Positions 1-8,583 of a stretch of DNA of 64,000 nt are shown in pieces (positions within the stretch are counted from its first letter, which is position 1; every line of letters starts with the position of its first letter). This stretch comes from Myxococcota bacterium. Lineage in GTDB: Bacteria; Myxococcota_A; Bradymonadia; UBA7976; UBA1532. The position numbers and the translations under genes are program-made. The stretch is from the NCBI GenBank assembly GCA_963169045.1, contig CAUJDF010000003.1, positions 124,001 to 188,000 of the forward strand, written 5' to 3'. The notes below the pieces were generated by a model, which saw nothing but the letters and a program-made list of their open reading frames with translations, made no database searches and had not been told where the DNA came from.

Positions 1-18
1 AAGGCCTGGGTGACGGTC

Positions 19-729
19 TCAGTGTGCCGCGGCAGCATGCTGCACTTCCTCGTCGGACACGACCTTGCCGTCCTGCATGCGGATGCGCCGGTCGGCCCAC
101 GCCGCGACCTTCTCGTCGTGGGTGACGACGATCAGCGTGACGCCCGTCTCGTCGTGGAGCTCGCGCAGCAGCGTCAGCACCTCGACGCCCGTCTTCGAGT
201 CGAGGGCGCCGGTGGGCTCGTCGGCCAGGATGATGCGCGGCCGGTTGACGATCGAGCGCGCGATGGCGACGCGCTGCCGCTGGCCGCCGGAGAGCTGGTT
301 GGGGCGGTGGTCCATGCGCTCGCCCAGGTCCAGCCGCCGCAGCGCGGCCTCCGCCTGCGCGAAGCGCTCCTTGCGGGGCACGCCCGCGTAGTAGAGCGGC
401 ATCGCCACGTTCTCGAGCGCGGTGGCATGGCCGATGAGGTGGAACGACTGGAAGATGAAGCCGAGGTAGCGCAGCCGCACCCACGCCTGCTCGGTGGGGC
501 TGAGCGTCGACACGTCGCGCCCGCCGAGGTGGTAGGTGCCCTGCGTCGGGCGGTCGAGGCAGCCCAGGATGTTGAGCAGCGTCGACTTGCCGGAGCCCGA
601 GGGGCCGAGCAGCGCCACGATCTCGCCGGCCCCGATGTCGAGGTCGACCCCGCGCAGGACCGGCACGTACATGCCGTTCTCGCCGTACACGCGGGTGACG
701 CCGCGGATGGCGACGACGGGCGTCGTCAC
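19..729 (-). CDS. ABC transporter ATP-binding protein, MacB/LolD type
   Basis: ATPase subunit of an ABC exporter of the MacB/LolD class, 236 residues, the usual length for a stand-alone nucleotide-binding subunit at the inner membrane. Visible motifs: Walker A GPSGSGKST (42-50), signature LSGGQ (146-150), Walker B IILADE (166-171) and the switch His in VVTHDE (204). The GTG start at 729 sits just after the TAG stop of the upstream adaptor gene (732-734), so the two are probably translated together. In MacAB-type loci a permease follows the ATPase; it would lie beyond the left edge. Substrate unknown. The family call is firm; whether it serves peptides, lipoproteins or drugs cannot be read from the sequence. 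Confidence 0.93.
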   Translation of the reverse strand: MTTPVVAIRGVTRVYGENGMYVPVLRGVDLDIGAGEIVALLGPSGSGKSTLLNILGCLDRPTQGTYHLGGRDVSTLSPTEQAWVRLRYLGFIFQSFHLIGHATALENVAMPLYYAGVPRKERFAQAEAALRRLDLGERMDHRPNQLSGGQRQRVAIARSIVNRPRIILADEPTGALDSKTGVEVLTLLRELHDETGVTLIVVTHDEKVAAWADRRIRMQDGKVVSDEEVQHAAAAH

Positions 730-731
730 GT

Positions 732-2000
732 CTACTTGCTCCCCAGGCTGATGCCGGCCTTGGGCTTCTCGCCGCCGGCGCCCCCGCGGGCGGTGCCGAC
801 CGCCAGCTCGTCGCCGGGGCCGAGCTTCGCGTCGCCGGCGACCTTGACCGCGGTGAACGCGCCGTCGGAGATGCCGGGCTCCACGGTGATCGCCTGCACC
901 GTGCGGGGCCCCGTCCGGAGGAACACGCGCGTGCGGGGCGGCGCGGCGGGCTGGTCCTCGGGGGTGAAGCGCAGCGCCGCTTCGGGCACCGAGAGCACGT
1001 CGTGCTCCTCGGCGACCTTCATGTGGACCGACGCGGTCATGCCCGGCAGCAGCAGGCCCTCGGTGTTCGTCGCCTGCAGGCCCACGGGATAGTAGACGAG
1101 CGCGCCGTCGCGGACCGGCTCGAGGCCGATGCCGACGACCTTCGCCGGGAAGCGCCGGCCGGGGTAGGCGAGCACCTCGAACTCGGCCTCCTGGCCGACC
1201 TGGACGGCGCCGATGTCGGCTTCGCCCACACGGGCCTCGACGCGCATCTCCTCGAGGGTCGAGCCGAGCACGAAGAGCGGCAGGCCGTCGGGGGCGACGG
1301 CGGCGCCCACGGCCTCGGGGGCGAGCATCACCACGCCGTCCTCGGGGGCGGTGATGTCGGTGAGGGCGGCGCCGAGGCGGGCCTGGGCGCGGCCCTGCTG
1401 GGCCACGGTGAGCGCGCCGCGGGCGGCGTCGACGGCGGCGATGGCCTGGCTCTCGCGCGTGCGGGCGGCGTCGGCCTCCTGCCGGCTGACGAGGCCGCGC
1501 TCGAGCAGGCGCTCGGCGCGCTCGCGCTCCCGCTTCGCCGCCTCGAGGGCGGCGCGGCTCTCGCGGACGCGGCCCTCGGCGGCGCCCACCTCGGCGTCGG
1601 CGGCGCCGGCGGCCAGCGTGGCGGCGCGCGCGTCGAGCTTGCCGAGCACCTGGCCCTGCTTCACCTGGTCGCGCACGCCGACGTTGATCTCGGTGAGCCG
1701 ACCCGGCACCGGCGCGGGGATGGCCACGCGGCGGCGCACGTCGAGGGAGCCGGTCGCGTCGACCATGCGCACGATGTCGCGCTTGTCGGCGGTGGCCGTG
1801 CGGTACTTCTCGCCGGGGACGACCTCTTCTTTCATGAAGAAGTAGGCGCCCGCGCCGCCGCCGGCGAGCAGCAGCACCACCAGCAGCCGCGTCCAGCGGG
1901 ACCGGCGTGGAATCGGCGGAATGGCCAGGCTCTCGGGTGCCGGCGGTGCGGGGCGCTCGCCCTGCGGGTCGGTACGCTGGGTGCTCGCGGTCATGGACAT
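732..2000 (-). CDS. Periplasmic adaptor (membrane fusion protein, HlyD/MacA type)
   Basis: Adaptor linking the inner-membrane ABC exporter to an outer-membrane channel, 422 residues. The start ATG at 2000 follows no strong Shine-Dalgarno; a second ATG lies two codons in. Order of parts: cytoplasmic Pro-rich head (1-35), one membrane segment (about 37-57, LLVVLLLAGGGAGAYFF), a biotinyl-lipoyl-like half (VAIPAPVPGRLTEI) with DQVKQGQVLGKLD, a long Ala/Glu/Arg coiled-coil hairpin, the second lipoyl half (ITAPEDGVV), then beta-barrel and membrane-proximal domains (DGALVYYPVG, LPGMTASVHMKV). It lies directly upstream of the ATPase gene with 2 nt between them, the usual macAB-like order. The 156 bp up to the divergent CoA-binding gene must hold promoters for both directions. 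Confidence 0.9.
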   Translation of the reverse strand: MSMTASTQRTDPQGERPAPPAPESLAIPPIPRRSRWTRLLVVLLLAGGGAGAYFFMKEEVVPGEKYRTATADKRDIVRMVDATGSLDVRRRVAIPAPVPGRLTEINVGVRDQVKQGQVLGKLDARAATLAAGAADAEVGAAEGRVRESRAALEAAKRERERAERLLERGLVSRQEADAARTRESQAIAAVDAARGALTVAQQGRAQARLGAALTDITAPEDGVVMLAPEAVGAAVAPDGLPLFVLGSTLEEMRVEARVGEADIGAVQVGQEAEFEVLAYPGRRFPAKVVGIGLEPVRDGALVYYPVGLQATNTEGLLLPGMTASVHMKVAEEHDVLSVPEAALRFTPEDQPAAPPRTRVFLRTGPRTVQAITVEPGISDGAFTAVKVAGDAKLGPGDELAVGTARGGAGGEKPKAGISLGSK

Positions 2001-2156
2001 CGGTGGTCGTCGCTCGATTCGTCGGTGTGGCCGGCGGGCGGCGGGCGCATTTGATGCAACGCGCCGCTCCGGGGCCGCTCTTCCTGAATTGCGCGCCGAT
2101 GGTATCGGATGACGCGGCCCTCCGGCGCAAGGCATCTGTCGGAATGGAGGTACACG

Positions 2157-2582
2157 ATGAACGGATCGGCCGACGTGGCGGGGATCCTGAGCGAGTCGAG
2201 GACGATCGCGGTCCTCGGCGCCCACGACGAGGAGTGGCGGCCCGCGTTCTACGTTCCGCAGTACCTGCACGAGCAGGGCTACCGCGTGATCGCCGTCAAC
2301 CCGCTGCTCGCCGGGCGCACGCTCTGGGACGAGCCCGTGCGCGCCCGGTTGGCCGACATCGGCGAGCCCGTCGACATGGTCGACGTCTTCCGGCGCGCCG
2401 AGCTGTTGCCCGACCACCTGCCGGACCTGCTGGCGATGCGGCCGGCGCCGCGCTTCGTGTGGTTCCAGCAGGGCATCCGCAACGACGCCGTGGCGCGCCG
2501 GCTGACGGAGGCCGGCATCGTCGTCGTCCAGGACCGCTGCACGATGGCGGACCACCGCCGCCTGGGTCTCGCGCGCGACTGA
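2157..2582 (+). CDS. CoA-binding domain protein (YccU-like)
   Basis: 141-residue protein matching the small stand-alone CoA-binding Rossmann family (YccU-like, related to the succinyl-CoA synthetase alpha N-terminus). Seen: TIAVLGAHDEEWRPAFYVP at the N-terminal beta-alpha-beta turn, YRVIAVNPLLAG, VDMVDVFRRAE, and the C-terminal VWFQQGIRNDAV followed by GIVVVQDRCTM, the order typical of this family. The start at 2157 is chosen over an upstream in-frame ATG at 2109 because GGAGG (2146-2150) stands six bases before it. It is a single gene divergent from the exporter and has no obvious partner here. Biological role unknown for most members; binding of CoA or an acyl-CoA is inferred from the fold. 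Confidence 0.88.
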   Translation: MNGSADVAGILSESRTIAVLGAHDEEWRPAFYVPQYLHEQGYRVIAVNPLLAGRTLWDEPVRARLADIGEPVDMVDVFRRAELLPDHLPDLLAMRPAPRFVWFQQGIRNDAVARRLTEAGIVVVQDRCTMADHRRLGLARD

Positions 2583-2600
2583 GGCGACGCCCTGTGGCGG

Positions 2601-3599
2601 TCAGGGGGCGGCGGCGAGCCCCGCGACCACCTCGGCGAGGCCGCGGGCCACGCGCGCCATGCGGTCGTAGTCGAGCGTGTCGGCGGCGTCGGTGGGCTCG
2701 TGGTAGCGCGGATTTCTGTAGAAGGCCGTGTCCGTCACCATGATCGCCGGGAAGCCCGCCTGTCGGAACGACCAGTGGTCGGAGAAGTCGACGCCGGGCA
2801 GGCGGGCGGGGCCGGCCAGGGCCTCGGACGGGAACCGGGCGTGCTCGCGGAAGAGGCGCGTCGCCTGCCGCACCAGGCCGCGGGCGCCGAGGTCGCCGAC
2901 GAAGGCCACGAAGTCGCCGGTGTCCGGGTAGAAGAGGCTGAGCGGCGCGGGGTACGCCTGGGAGCCGGGGCGGTCGTCGTAGCAGCCGAGCATCTCGAGC
3001 GAGAGCATGGCGACGATGTCGGTCTTCGCCGCGGCGGCGGCCCTCGCGTACACGAGGCTGCCCATCCCCTCGTCTTTGAAGAACGGGGCCTCCTCGTTGA
3101 CGAAGCCCACGAAGCGGACGGTGCGGTCGAGCGGGCGGTCGGCCAGCAGGCGCGCGAGCTCGAGCATGACGGCGACGCCGCTCGCGTTGTCGTCGGCGCC
3201 GGGCGTGCCCGGCATCGAGTCGTAGTGCGCGCCGACGACGACCACCTCGGCGGGGCGCTTCGTGCCCGCCTTCGTGGCCTCGAGGTTCTCGACGGGCCGG
3301 CCCAGCGCGTCGAAGGGCAGGCGTTGCACGGCGTAGCCGGCGGCGGTCAGCCCCGCGACCACGTGGTCGGCGGCGCGGCGCAGCTGCCGCGGGTGCGCGA
3401 GCAGGGTGCGCGAGCCGATGTGCGTGGCGAGCGCGTCGACGTCGGCGCGCAGGCGCTGCGCCGTCGCCTCGACGTCGGGGGTGGCGGGCGGCAGCGGCCC
3501 GCGGAAGCTCGTCCCGGGGGCGCGCGTCGCGAACCACACGGCCAGCGCCAGCGCCACCGCGAGGGCGACGAGGATGAGCACCACGCGCAGCGCCGTCAC
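2601..3599 (-). CDS. M28-family zinc aminopeptidase, membrane-anchored
   Basis: Metallopeptidase of family M28, 332 residues. A hydrophobic N-terminus (5-25) should act as an uncleaved anchor or signal, placing the catalytic domain outside the cytoplasm. Zinc ligands and catalytic residues expected for the family are present: H125-Y-D127, D137 in GADDNASG, the Glu pair in VNEEAPFF (169-170), and a late His in VDFSDHWSF. The chosen GTG at 3599 overlaps the TGA of the upstream epimerase gene (GTGA), so the two are coupled. Substrate unknown; M28 enzymes remove N-terminal residues from peptides or process extracellular proteins. Confidence 0.88.
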   Translation of the reverse strand: MTALRVVLILVALAVALALAVWFATRAPGTSFRGPLPPATPDVEATAQRLRADVDALATHIGSRTLLAHPRQLRRAADHVVAGLTAAGYAVQRLPFDALGRPVENLEATKAGTKRPAEVVVVGAHYDSMPGTPGADDNASGVAVMLELARLLADRPLDRTVRFVGFVNEEAPFFKDEGMGSLVYARAAAAAKTDIVAMLSLEMLGCYDDRPGSQAYPAPLSLFYPDTGDFVAFVGDLGARGLVRQATRLFREHARFPSEALAGPARLPGVDFSDHWSFRQAGFPAIMVTDTAFYRNPRYHEPTDAADTLDYDRMARVARGLAEVVAGLAAAP

Positions 3600-4543
3600 C
3601 GCCGGCGCCCGAAGCGCAGGTCGGTGGCGGGCCGGCGCTCCCCGGAGAGGACCGCGGCCAGGGCGCCGTCGAGGCGCGGAAAGGCGAAGGGCCACTCGAG
3701 GCCGCAAAGGCGCCCGGGGACGACGCGCTGGCTCGCCAGGAGCGCACCGGCGGCTTCGCCCAGCCCCAGGCGCAGGGCGCCGGCGGGCACCGCGAAGGGG
3801 GCGGCGCGGCCGACCGCGCGGGCGAGGGCGGCGGTCAGCTCGCGGTTGGTCACCGGGGCCGGGGCGACGGCGTTGAACGGGCCGCGGAAGCGGTCGTCGG
3901 CCACCGCCGTCGCCAGCAGCTCGACGAGATCGCGCCGGTGGATCCACGACATCCACTGCCGCCCGCCGCCGAGACGCCCGCCGAGGCCGGCACGGAAGAT
4001 CGGGAGCATCTTCGCGAGCGCGCCGCCCTCGGGGTCGAGGACGATCCCGATGCGGAAGGTCGCCACGCGGACGCCCAGATCCCCGGCGCGCAGGGCGGCG
4101 TCCTCCCAGTCGCGGCAGAGGCCGGCGAGGAAGTCGCCGCCCGGCGGGCTCTCCTCGTCGAGGACCTCGGCGCCGCGGTCGCCGTAGTAGCCGACGGCGC
4201 TGGCGGAGACGAGGGCCGCCGGCTGCCGCTCCACGGCGGCCATGGCGTGCACCAGCCGGCGGGTGAGGCCGACGCGGCTCTCGACGAGGTCCCGCTTGCG
4301 CTGCACCGTCCAGCGGCCCTCGAACAGGTTGGCGCCCGCGAGGTTCACGACCGCGTCGGCGCGCGCGACCGCGGCGCGCAGCGCGTCGTCGCCGCCGCCG
4401 GTCGCTTCGATCTCGGGGCCGAGGACACCCGCGACGCTCGAAGGCGAGCGCGACCACACCGCGACGCTGTGCCCGTCGCGGCGCAGGCGCTGCGCGAGGG
4501 CGCGGCCGACGAACCCGGTGCCTCCGGTCAGAAAGACGTGCAT
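3596..4543 (-). CDS. TIGR01777-family NAD-dependent epimerase/dehydratase-like protein
   Basis: Short-chain dehydrogenase-like protein of the extended SDR type, about 315 residues. The dinucleotide-binding glycine motif is TGGTGFVG near residue 8. VVNLAGANLFEGRW, SASAVGYYGDRG and the C-terminal DUF1731-like part (AAGALLASQRVVPGRL) are the hallmarks of the TIGR01777 (YfcH/SulA-like) family, whose substrate is generally unknown. The Tyr of SAVGYYG stands where SDRs carry the catalytic Tyr, but the Lys is not obvious. ATG 4543 is preferred to the in-frame GTG 4546; GGAGG lies four bases upstream of it. Followed with GTGA overlap by the M28 peptidase gene. Confidence 0.88.
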   Translation of the reverse strand: MHVFLTGGTGFVGRALAQRLRRDGHSVAVWSRSPSSVAGVLGPEIEATGGGDDALRAAVARADAVVNLAGANLFEGRWTVQRKRDLVESRVGLTRRLVHAMAAVERQPAALVSASAVGYYGDRGAEVLDEESPPGGDFLAGLCRDWEDAALRAGDLGVRVATFRIGIVLDPEGGALAKMLPIFRAGLGGRLGGGRQWMSWIHRRDLVELLATAVADDRFRGPFNAVAPAPVTNRELTAALARAVGRAAPFAVPAGALRLGLGEAAGALLASQRVVPGRLCGLEWPFAFPRLDGALAAVLSGERRPATDLRFGRRR

Positions 4544-4700
4544 CACCCTCCGTCGGAGCGCCGCGCGCCCCGAAGTGTGTAGCGTCTCGGGGACCGGGCC
4601 GCACGCGCTTCGGTGAGACGCGGCGCGCGTCCGTGGCGTCGCCGTTGTGGACGGCGGTCGTCGCCCCTATCCTGGCGCCCCTTTTCCGGGAGGTGGCGGG

Positions 4701-5684
4701 ATGAGGTGGGCGGCGATCGGGATCGCGACCCTGGGCGTCGCGGTGGCGCACGCGCAGGAGGCGGCGCCGGGGCGCGCGTCGCAGGAGACACCGCCGGCAG
4801 AGACGCCCGCGGCGGCCCCGGCGGCGGCGCCCGCGACGGAAGCGGCGCCCGCCGCGACGACGGAAGCGGCGCCCGCCGCGACGCCGGAGGCGCCGCCCGC
4901 GCCGCCACCGGCCGCGCCTTCTGAGCCGGCACCGGCGGCGCCGCCCGCGCCCGCACCCGCCGCGCCGCCCGCCACGTTGCCGGCGCCCGCCGCCGGGGCA
5001 CCCTCGCCGCCGGAGGCCCCCGAGGCGCCGCCGGTGCGCAAGCTCGACGACTGGTACCTGGGCGTCGGCGTCAACGTCGCGCTCGGATCGCCGCTCGGCG
5101 GTCTGCGGGGTGACGGCGCGGCGACGGACGAGGTGGGCCTCGCTTACGGCGGCGGCCTCGAGCTCGTCTTCGAGTGGACGCGGCGCCTGCAGCTCTCGCT
5201 CGAGGCGCAGGCCGGCCGGGGACCGCAGCGCGCCGAGTACGCGCGAGAGGCGTACGCCGCCGAGGGCGACGTCGGGCGCATCCACCGCCGCCTGGGCGGC
5301 ACGGCCCGCTGGCTGCTGCCGCTCGACCTCGGCCCCGTCCAGCCCTTCGTGTCGGCGGGCGTCCACCACGTGACGTGGGTGCTCGGCTTCCAGGGCGACG
5401 ACCCCGCATGCGCACCCGACGGCGACGGCCAGTGCGACGTCGGCTACACCGCGCTCGCCGTCGCGCCCGGCCTCGGCCTGCGCTACGCCACCGACACCGC
5501 GCCGGCGACCGGCACCGTGCGCGACGTCGTCGGCATCTACCTGCAGGCCGGCTACGCCCTGCACCTGCTCGGCGACTTCACCGTCGAGCCCGCTCGGGCC
5601 CTCGAGCCCCACGACGCCTTCCTCGGCGCCGACGACATGCCGGCCATGCTGCAGATCCAGCTCGGCGCCCACTACCTGTTCTGA
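4701..5684 (+). CDS. Secreted beta-barrel (OmpA-like N-terminal) outer-membrane protein
   Basis: 327-residue exported protein. A signal peptide (1-19, ending AVAHA-Q) is followed by a low-complexity Pro/Ala/Glu linker (about 20-115) and then a domain of alternating beta-strands: WYLGVGVNVALGSPLGG, LAYGGGLELVFEW, LQLSLEAQAGRGP, a Cys pair in DPACAPDGDGQCD, and a C-terminal IQLGAHYLF ending in Phe, a usual signature of outer-membrane barrels. GGGAGG (4688-4693) stands seven bases before the ATG. The long disordered linker before the barrel is unusual and may reach into the periplasm. Function unknown. The gene is monocistronic and convergent with the next lipoprotein gene. Confidence 0.8.
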   Translation: MRWAAIGIATLGVAVAHAQEAAPGRASQETPPAETPAAAPAAAPATEAAPAATTEAAPAATPEAPPAPPPAAPSEPAPAAPPAPAPAAPPATLPAPAAGAPSPPEAPEAPPVRKLDDWYLGVGVNVALGSPLGGLRGDGAATDEVGLAYGGGLELVFEWTRRLQLSLEAQAGRGPQRAEYAREAYAAEGDVGRIHRRLGGTARWLLPLDLGPVQPFVSAGVHHVTWVLGFQGDDPACAPDGDGQCDVGYTALAVAPGLGLRYATDTAPATGTVRDVVGIYLQAGYALHLLGDFTVEPARALEPHDAFLGADDMPAMLQIQLGAHYLF

Positions 5685-5708
5685 CCGACGTCTCCGGCGA
5701 CCGGTCAG
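5681..5708. terminator. Hairpin spanning two convergent stop codons
   Basis: CTGACCG (5681-5687) pairs with CGGTCAG (5702-5708) across a 14-base loop. The stem includes the stop codons of both convergent genes (5682-5684 forward, 5705-5707 reverse). No T-run follows on either side, so it is at best a weak or Rho-assisted bidirectional terminator. Confidence 0.35.
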
Positions 5709-7453
5709 GGGGCGAGGGGGCCGGTGGCGGGCGCCGGCACGAGGCGAACGTCGCGCGCGGCGCCGTCGGGCCCGCCGTCGGCGGGCCCCGCGACCGGGGC
5801 CGAGGTCTCGTGGGCGAAGCCGAGGAGGCCCTCGGCGCGCGCGGCGAGCAGGCCGGGGCGCGGGCCGACGGCGACGGTGGCCGTCCCGTCGCCGGTGGGG
5901 AGCGCGACGAAGCGCAGTTCGCTGCGGCGGTCGCGCAGCAACGTGTTCAGCAGGCCGACGACCGCCGTGACGTCGTAGGCCGTCCCGAGGTCCGCGGCGG
6001 CGGCCTCGTATCGGTAGCCGTCGATCCAGGCGCGCAGCCGGTACGGCCCGTCGTCGTCGGCCGGCGGCACCTCGTCGAAGGCCACGCCGGCGAGCCCCGG
6101 CCCGGCGAGCGACGCCAGCCGGCTCGCCAACCCCTCGTGCTCGCTCGGGAATTGGTTCGTGTCGATCGCGAAGTTGGCGGCGCGCCGGTGCGCGAGCAAC
6201 AGCTCCTCCGCGGTCAGCAGGAGCTGGCCGTCCCTCGAGGCGGCCGCGCCCGCCGGGAGCAGGCGCAGGTCGCCGAGGCGCCGCGCCTGCGCTTCGGGCT
6301 CGGGGAAGCGCGTGAGCGCCGCCGCCACCTGCGCCAGCGGCGGGCGCTCGGTCGCCGGCAGGGCGCGCGCGACCCGGGTCGCGTCGGCGCGGTCGAGGAT
6401 GGCGAGGCGCTCCAGGCAGTTGGCGCGGTCGACGGGCGGCAGCGCGGCGTCGGCGGCGCAGCGGCGCGCGACGGCGGCCACGCCCGCCCGGCCCTCGGGC
6501 GCGCGCGCGGCGAGGGCGTCCAGCTCGGCGTCGGGGCCGCGCACCGCCTCCTCCAGGCTCTCGGACGCGGGGACACCGGGGTCGCGCAGGCGGCAGAAGG
6601 GGTCGGCGGTCACGGCGCACGCCTCGTCGAACAGCGCGCGCGCTCGCGGATCGGCGTGCCCGACGAGGCCCACCGCCAGCTGCGCCCGCGCCACGCGGTC
6701 TCGCACGCCGGCCTGCAGTCGGGCGACGAGGTCCACGGCCTCCGGGTCGAGGAAGCGGCCGACGACGACGCCGATCTTGCGGAAGGTGCGCCGCTTGCCG
6801 GCCTTCACGAGGTTCTCGGCGGCGCGGGCCAGGCGCGGCGACCAGGCCGTCGGGCGCACGTCGTAACGCTCGTACCAGAGGTCGACGAGCACCTCGTCGG
6901 GCACGGCGTCGCCCTCGAGCGCCGCGGCCTGCGCCGGTCCGCGGCAGTGGGCGAGGCCGCGCCAGAAGACCTCGCGCACGGCCGGTGCGTTCGGGCGGGC
7001 GATGGCCTCGGCCGCCAGCCATCCGCAGAGCGCGTCGGTGCCGCAGTCGCCGAGGAGGTCGGCGTAGCGCAGCGAGAGGCGGGTGCCGAGGACCCCGCGG
7101 GCCGCGGCGGTGCGCACCGCGGCCAGCAAGCGCGCCTGCATCGAGCGGTCGCCGGCGCAGAGGGCCGCCTGGACGCCGGCCCGCGGAGGAAAGGCCGCCC
7201 AGTCGCCGTCGAACTCGTCCTCGCTCTCGGGCAGGCGCCCGAGGAAGCGCAGCGGCATCGGATCAGCGACGCGCTCCGCCTGCGCGTAGACGAACGGATC
7301 GGGCGGCGGCGCGGGCGCGTGCGTCGCCGGCGCCGGAGCGGGCGCAGGCGTCGCGGGCGCGCCAGCGGCGGCGAGGGGTTCGTGGTTCCGACAGGCGCCG
7401 AGAGGCGCCGACGCGACCGCCAGCGAGGCCACGAGGGCCCGCGAGAAGCGCAT
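5705..7453 (-). CDS. Large lipoprotein of unknown function
   Basis: 582 residues. A type II signal peptide with lipobox LGAC places Cys21 as the lipidated residue, and a Pro/Ala linker (about 30-52) separates it from a mostly alpha-helical, Ala/Arg-rich body. Several short Cys motifs appear (ALCAGD, GDCGTDALCG, HCRGP, CAVTADPFCR, RRCAADA, NCLERL). Their spacing suggests a helical-repeat (TPR/HEAT-like) scaffold with disulfides, but I do not recognise a family. The C-terminal 120 residues look like a separate alpha/beta domain (YRLRAWIDGYRYE, LRFVALPTGDGTATVAVG). No catalytic motif is evident. The start ATG lacks a strong Shine-Dalgarno. Confidence 0.75.
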   Translation of the reverse strand: MRFSRALVASLAVASAPLGACRNHEPLAAAGAPATPAPAPAPATHAPAPPPDPFVYAQAERVADPMPLRFLGRLPESEDEFDGDWAAFPPRAGVQAALCAGDRSMQARLLAAVRTAAARGVLGTRLSLRYADLLGDCGTDALCGWLAAEAIARPNAPAVREVFWRGLAHCRGPAQAAALEGDAVPDEVLVDLWYERYDVRPTAWSPRLARAAENLVKAGKRRTFRKIGVVVGRFLDPEAVDLVARLQAGVRDRVARAQLAVGLVGHADPRARALFDEACAVTADPFCRLRDPGVPASESLEEAVRGPDAELDALAARAPEGRAGVAAVARRCAADAALPPVDRANCLERLAILDRADATRVARALPATERPPLAQVAAALTRFPEPEAQARRLGDLRLLPAGAAASRDGQLLLTAEELLLAHRRAANFAIDTNQFPSEHEGLASRLASLAGPGLAGVAFDEVPPADDDGPYRLRAWIDGYRYEAAAADLGTAYDVTAVVGLLNTLLRDRRSELRFVALPTGDGTATVAVGPRPGLLAARAEGLLGFAHETSAPVAGPADGGPDGAARDVRLVPAPATGPLAP

Positions 7454-7488
7454 GTTCTTTCAATCCCGCGCGGGCGTGCAGGTCCTCG

Positions 7489-7576
7489 ATTTCTCGCAGC
7501 ACCGCGGCAGGGCGTCAAGGGGCGGCCGCGGCGCGGCGCAACGTCCCTTGACGCGCCGTCCCGGCGAGGCTACTCC
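7489..7576. promoter_or_regulatory. Divergent promoter region with inverted -35-like boxes
   Basis: A 10-base inverted repeat GCGTCAAGGG (7512-7521) / CCCTTGACGC (7545-7554) carries a TTGACG box in each direction. Rightward, TTGACG (7548-7553) is 17 bases from TACTCC (7571-7576). Leftward, TTGACG is about 18 bases from AGAAAT (reverse of 7489-7494), which is weak. The arrangement suits divergent sigma-70 promoters for the lipoprotein and phosphatase genes, or an operator covering both. Confidence 0.4.
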
Positions 7577-7597
7577 CGGCGCGAGGAGGCCCGGACG

Positions 7598-7636
7598 ATG
7601 ACCAGGCTCCACGGGGCCGCTGCGAAGAGTGCCTGA
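7598..7636 (+). other. 12-codon upstream ORF overlapping the phosphatase start
   Basis: ATG at 7598 has the best ribosome-binding site of this region (GAGGAGG, 7583-7589, eight bases away) but opens only 12 codons, MTRLHGAAAKSA, ending in TGA at 7634-7636. That stop lies inside the start region of the next gene, whose candidate GTG codons are at 7629, 7638 and 7644. It may be a coupling leader; a sequencing or annotation artefact is also possible. Confidence 0.35.
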
Positions 7637-7637
7637 C

Positions 7638-8567
7638 GTGCCGGTGACCGAGATCACGTTCGTTCGCCACGCGGAGTCGACCTACAACGTCGCCGGCCGC
7701 TGGCAGGGGCAGGGGGACGCGCCGTTGTCCGAGCGGGGACGCTCGCAGGCGGCCGCCCTGGGACGACGCCTGGCCGGCGAGGTCTTCGACCTGGTCGTCG
7801 CCTCGGACCTGACGCGCGCCGCCGACACCGCGCGGGCGCTGGGGCGGCCCGTCGAGCGCGACCGCGCCTGGCGCGAGCTCGACGTGGGCGCCTGGGAGGG
7901 CCTGACGCGCGAGGAGGTCGACCGTCGGTTCACCGACCAGGTGGCCGCGCTGCAGCGGGGCGAGCCGGTCCGCGTCGGCGGCGGCGAGTCCTGGGCCGAG
8001 CTGCGCGTGCGCGCGCTGGCCGCGCTCGAGCGGCTGCGGGCCCGCGCCGAGGGCCAGCGCGTGCTGGTGGTGTCCCACGGCGGCCTCGTCCTCACGCTCA
8101 CCGCGGCCCTGCTCGGTCTCGACGGCCGGCGTCCGCTGCCGCTCGGTCACCTCGACAACACCGCGATCACCCGGCTGCGCTTCGACGGCGACGACGTCGA
8201 GGTGCGCGTCTACAACGACGCGACCCACCTCGCGCCGATCGGCGAATGGACGTCGCGCCATCTCGCCGGCGGCGCCACCGTCGTGAGCCTGATCTGCGGC
8301 GCCGCAGCCGAAGATCCCGGGCCGCTCGCCGCCGTCTACCCCCTCGGCGACGACGAGCCGGCCGCCCGGCTGCGCGCGCTCGCGGATCGCCACCCCGGCG
8401 CTCACGTCGGCCTCGTGGCCGACGGCGACCGCATCGCCGCCACCGCCGCCGGCCTGCTCGGCAGACCCGGCGGCGCGCGCCTCGGCTGTCCCGACGGCGG
8501 CTGCGTCGCGCCGGTCGTCGTGTCCCGCGCCGGCGCGGCGCTCGCCGCGTGGAACGTCCCGCGCTGA
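7638..8567 (+). CDS. Histidine phosphatase (phosphoglycerate mutase-like) with C-terminal extension
   Basis: Histidine-phosphatase superfamily enzyme. The catalytic RHAES lies within the first 15 residues, the acid-base region is ELDVGAWEG, and the second His is in VVSHGG, all within the first 170 residues. Such proteins dephosphorylate small phosphorylated substrates or phosphoproteins. The open frame continues to about 309 residues, roughly 100 beyond the usual core. The extra part (from GGATVVSLICG to the end) has alpha/beta character but neither the RHG nor the second His, and may be a decayed duplicate of the domain. Start is uncertain: GTG 7629, 7638 or 7644, none with a strong Shine-Dalgarno. 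Convergent with the collagen-like gene. Confidence 0.85.
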   Translation: MPVTEITFVRHAESTYNVAGRWQGQGDAPLSERGRSQAAALGRRLAGEVFDLVVASDLTRAADTARALGRPVERDRAWRELDVGAWEGLTREEVDRRFTDQVAALQRGEPVRVGGGESWAELRVRALAALERLRARAEGQRVLVVSHGGLVLTLTAALLGLDGRRPLPLGHLDNTAITRLRFDGDDVEVRVYNDATHLAPIGEWTSRHLAGGATVVSLICGAAAEDPGPLAAVYPLGDDEPAARLRALADRHPGAHVGLVADGDRIAATAAGLLGRPGGARLGCPDGGCVAPVVVSRAGAALAAWNVPR

Positions 8568-8583
8568 CGGCGCCCGCCCTCGT

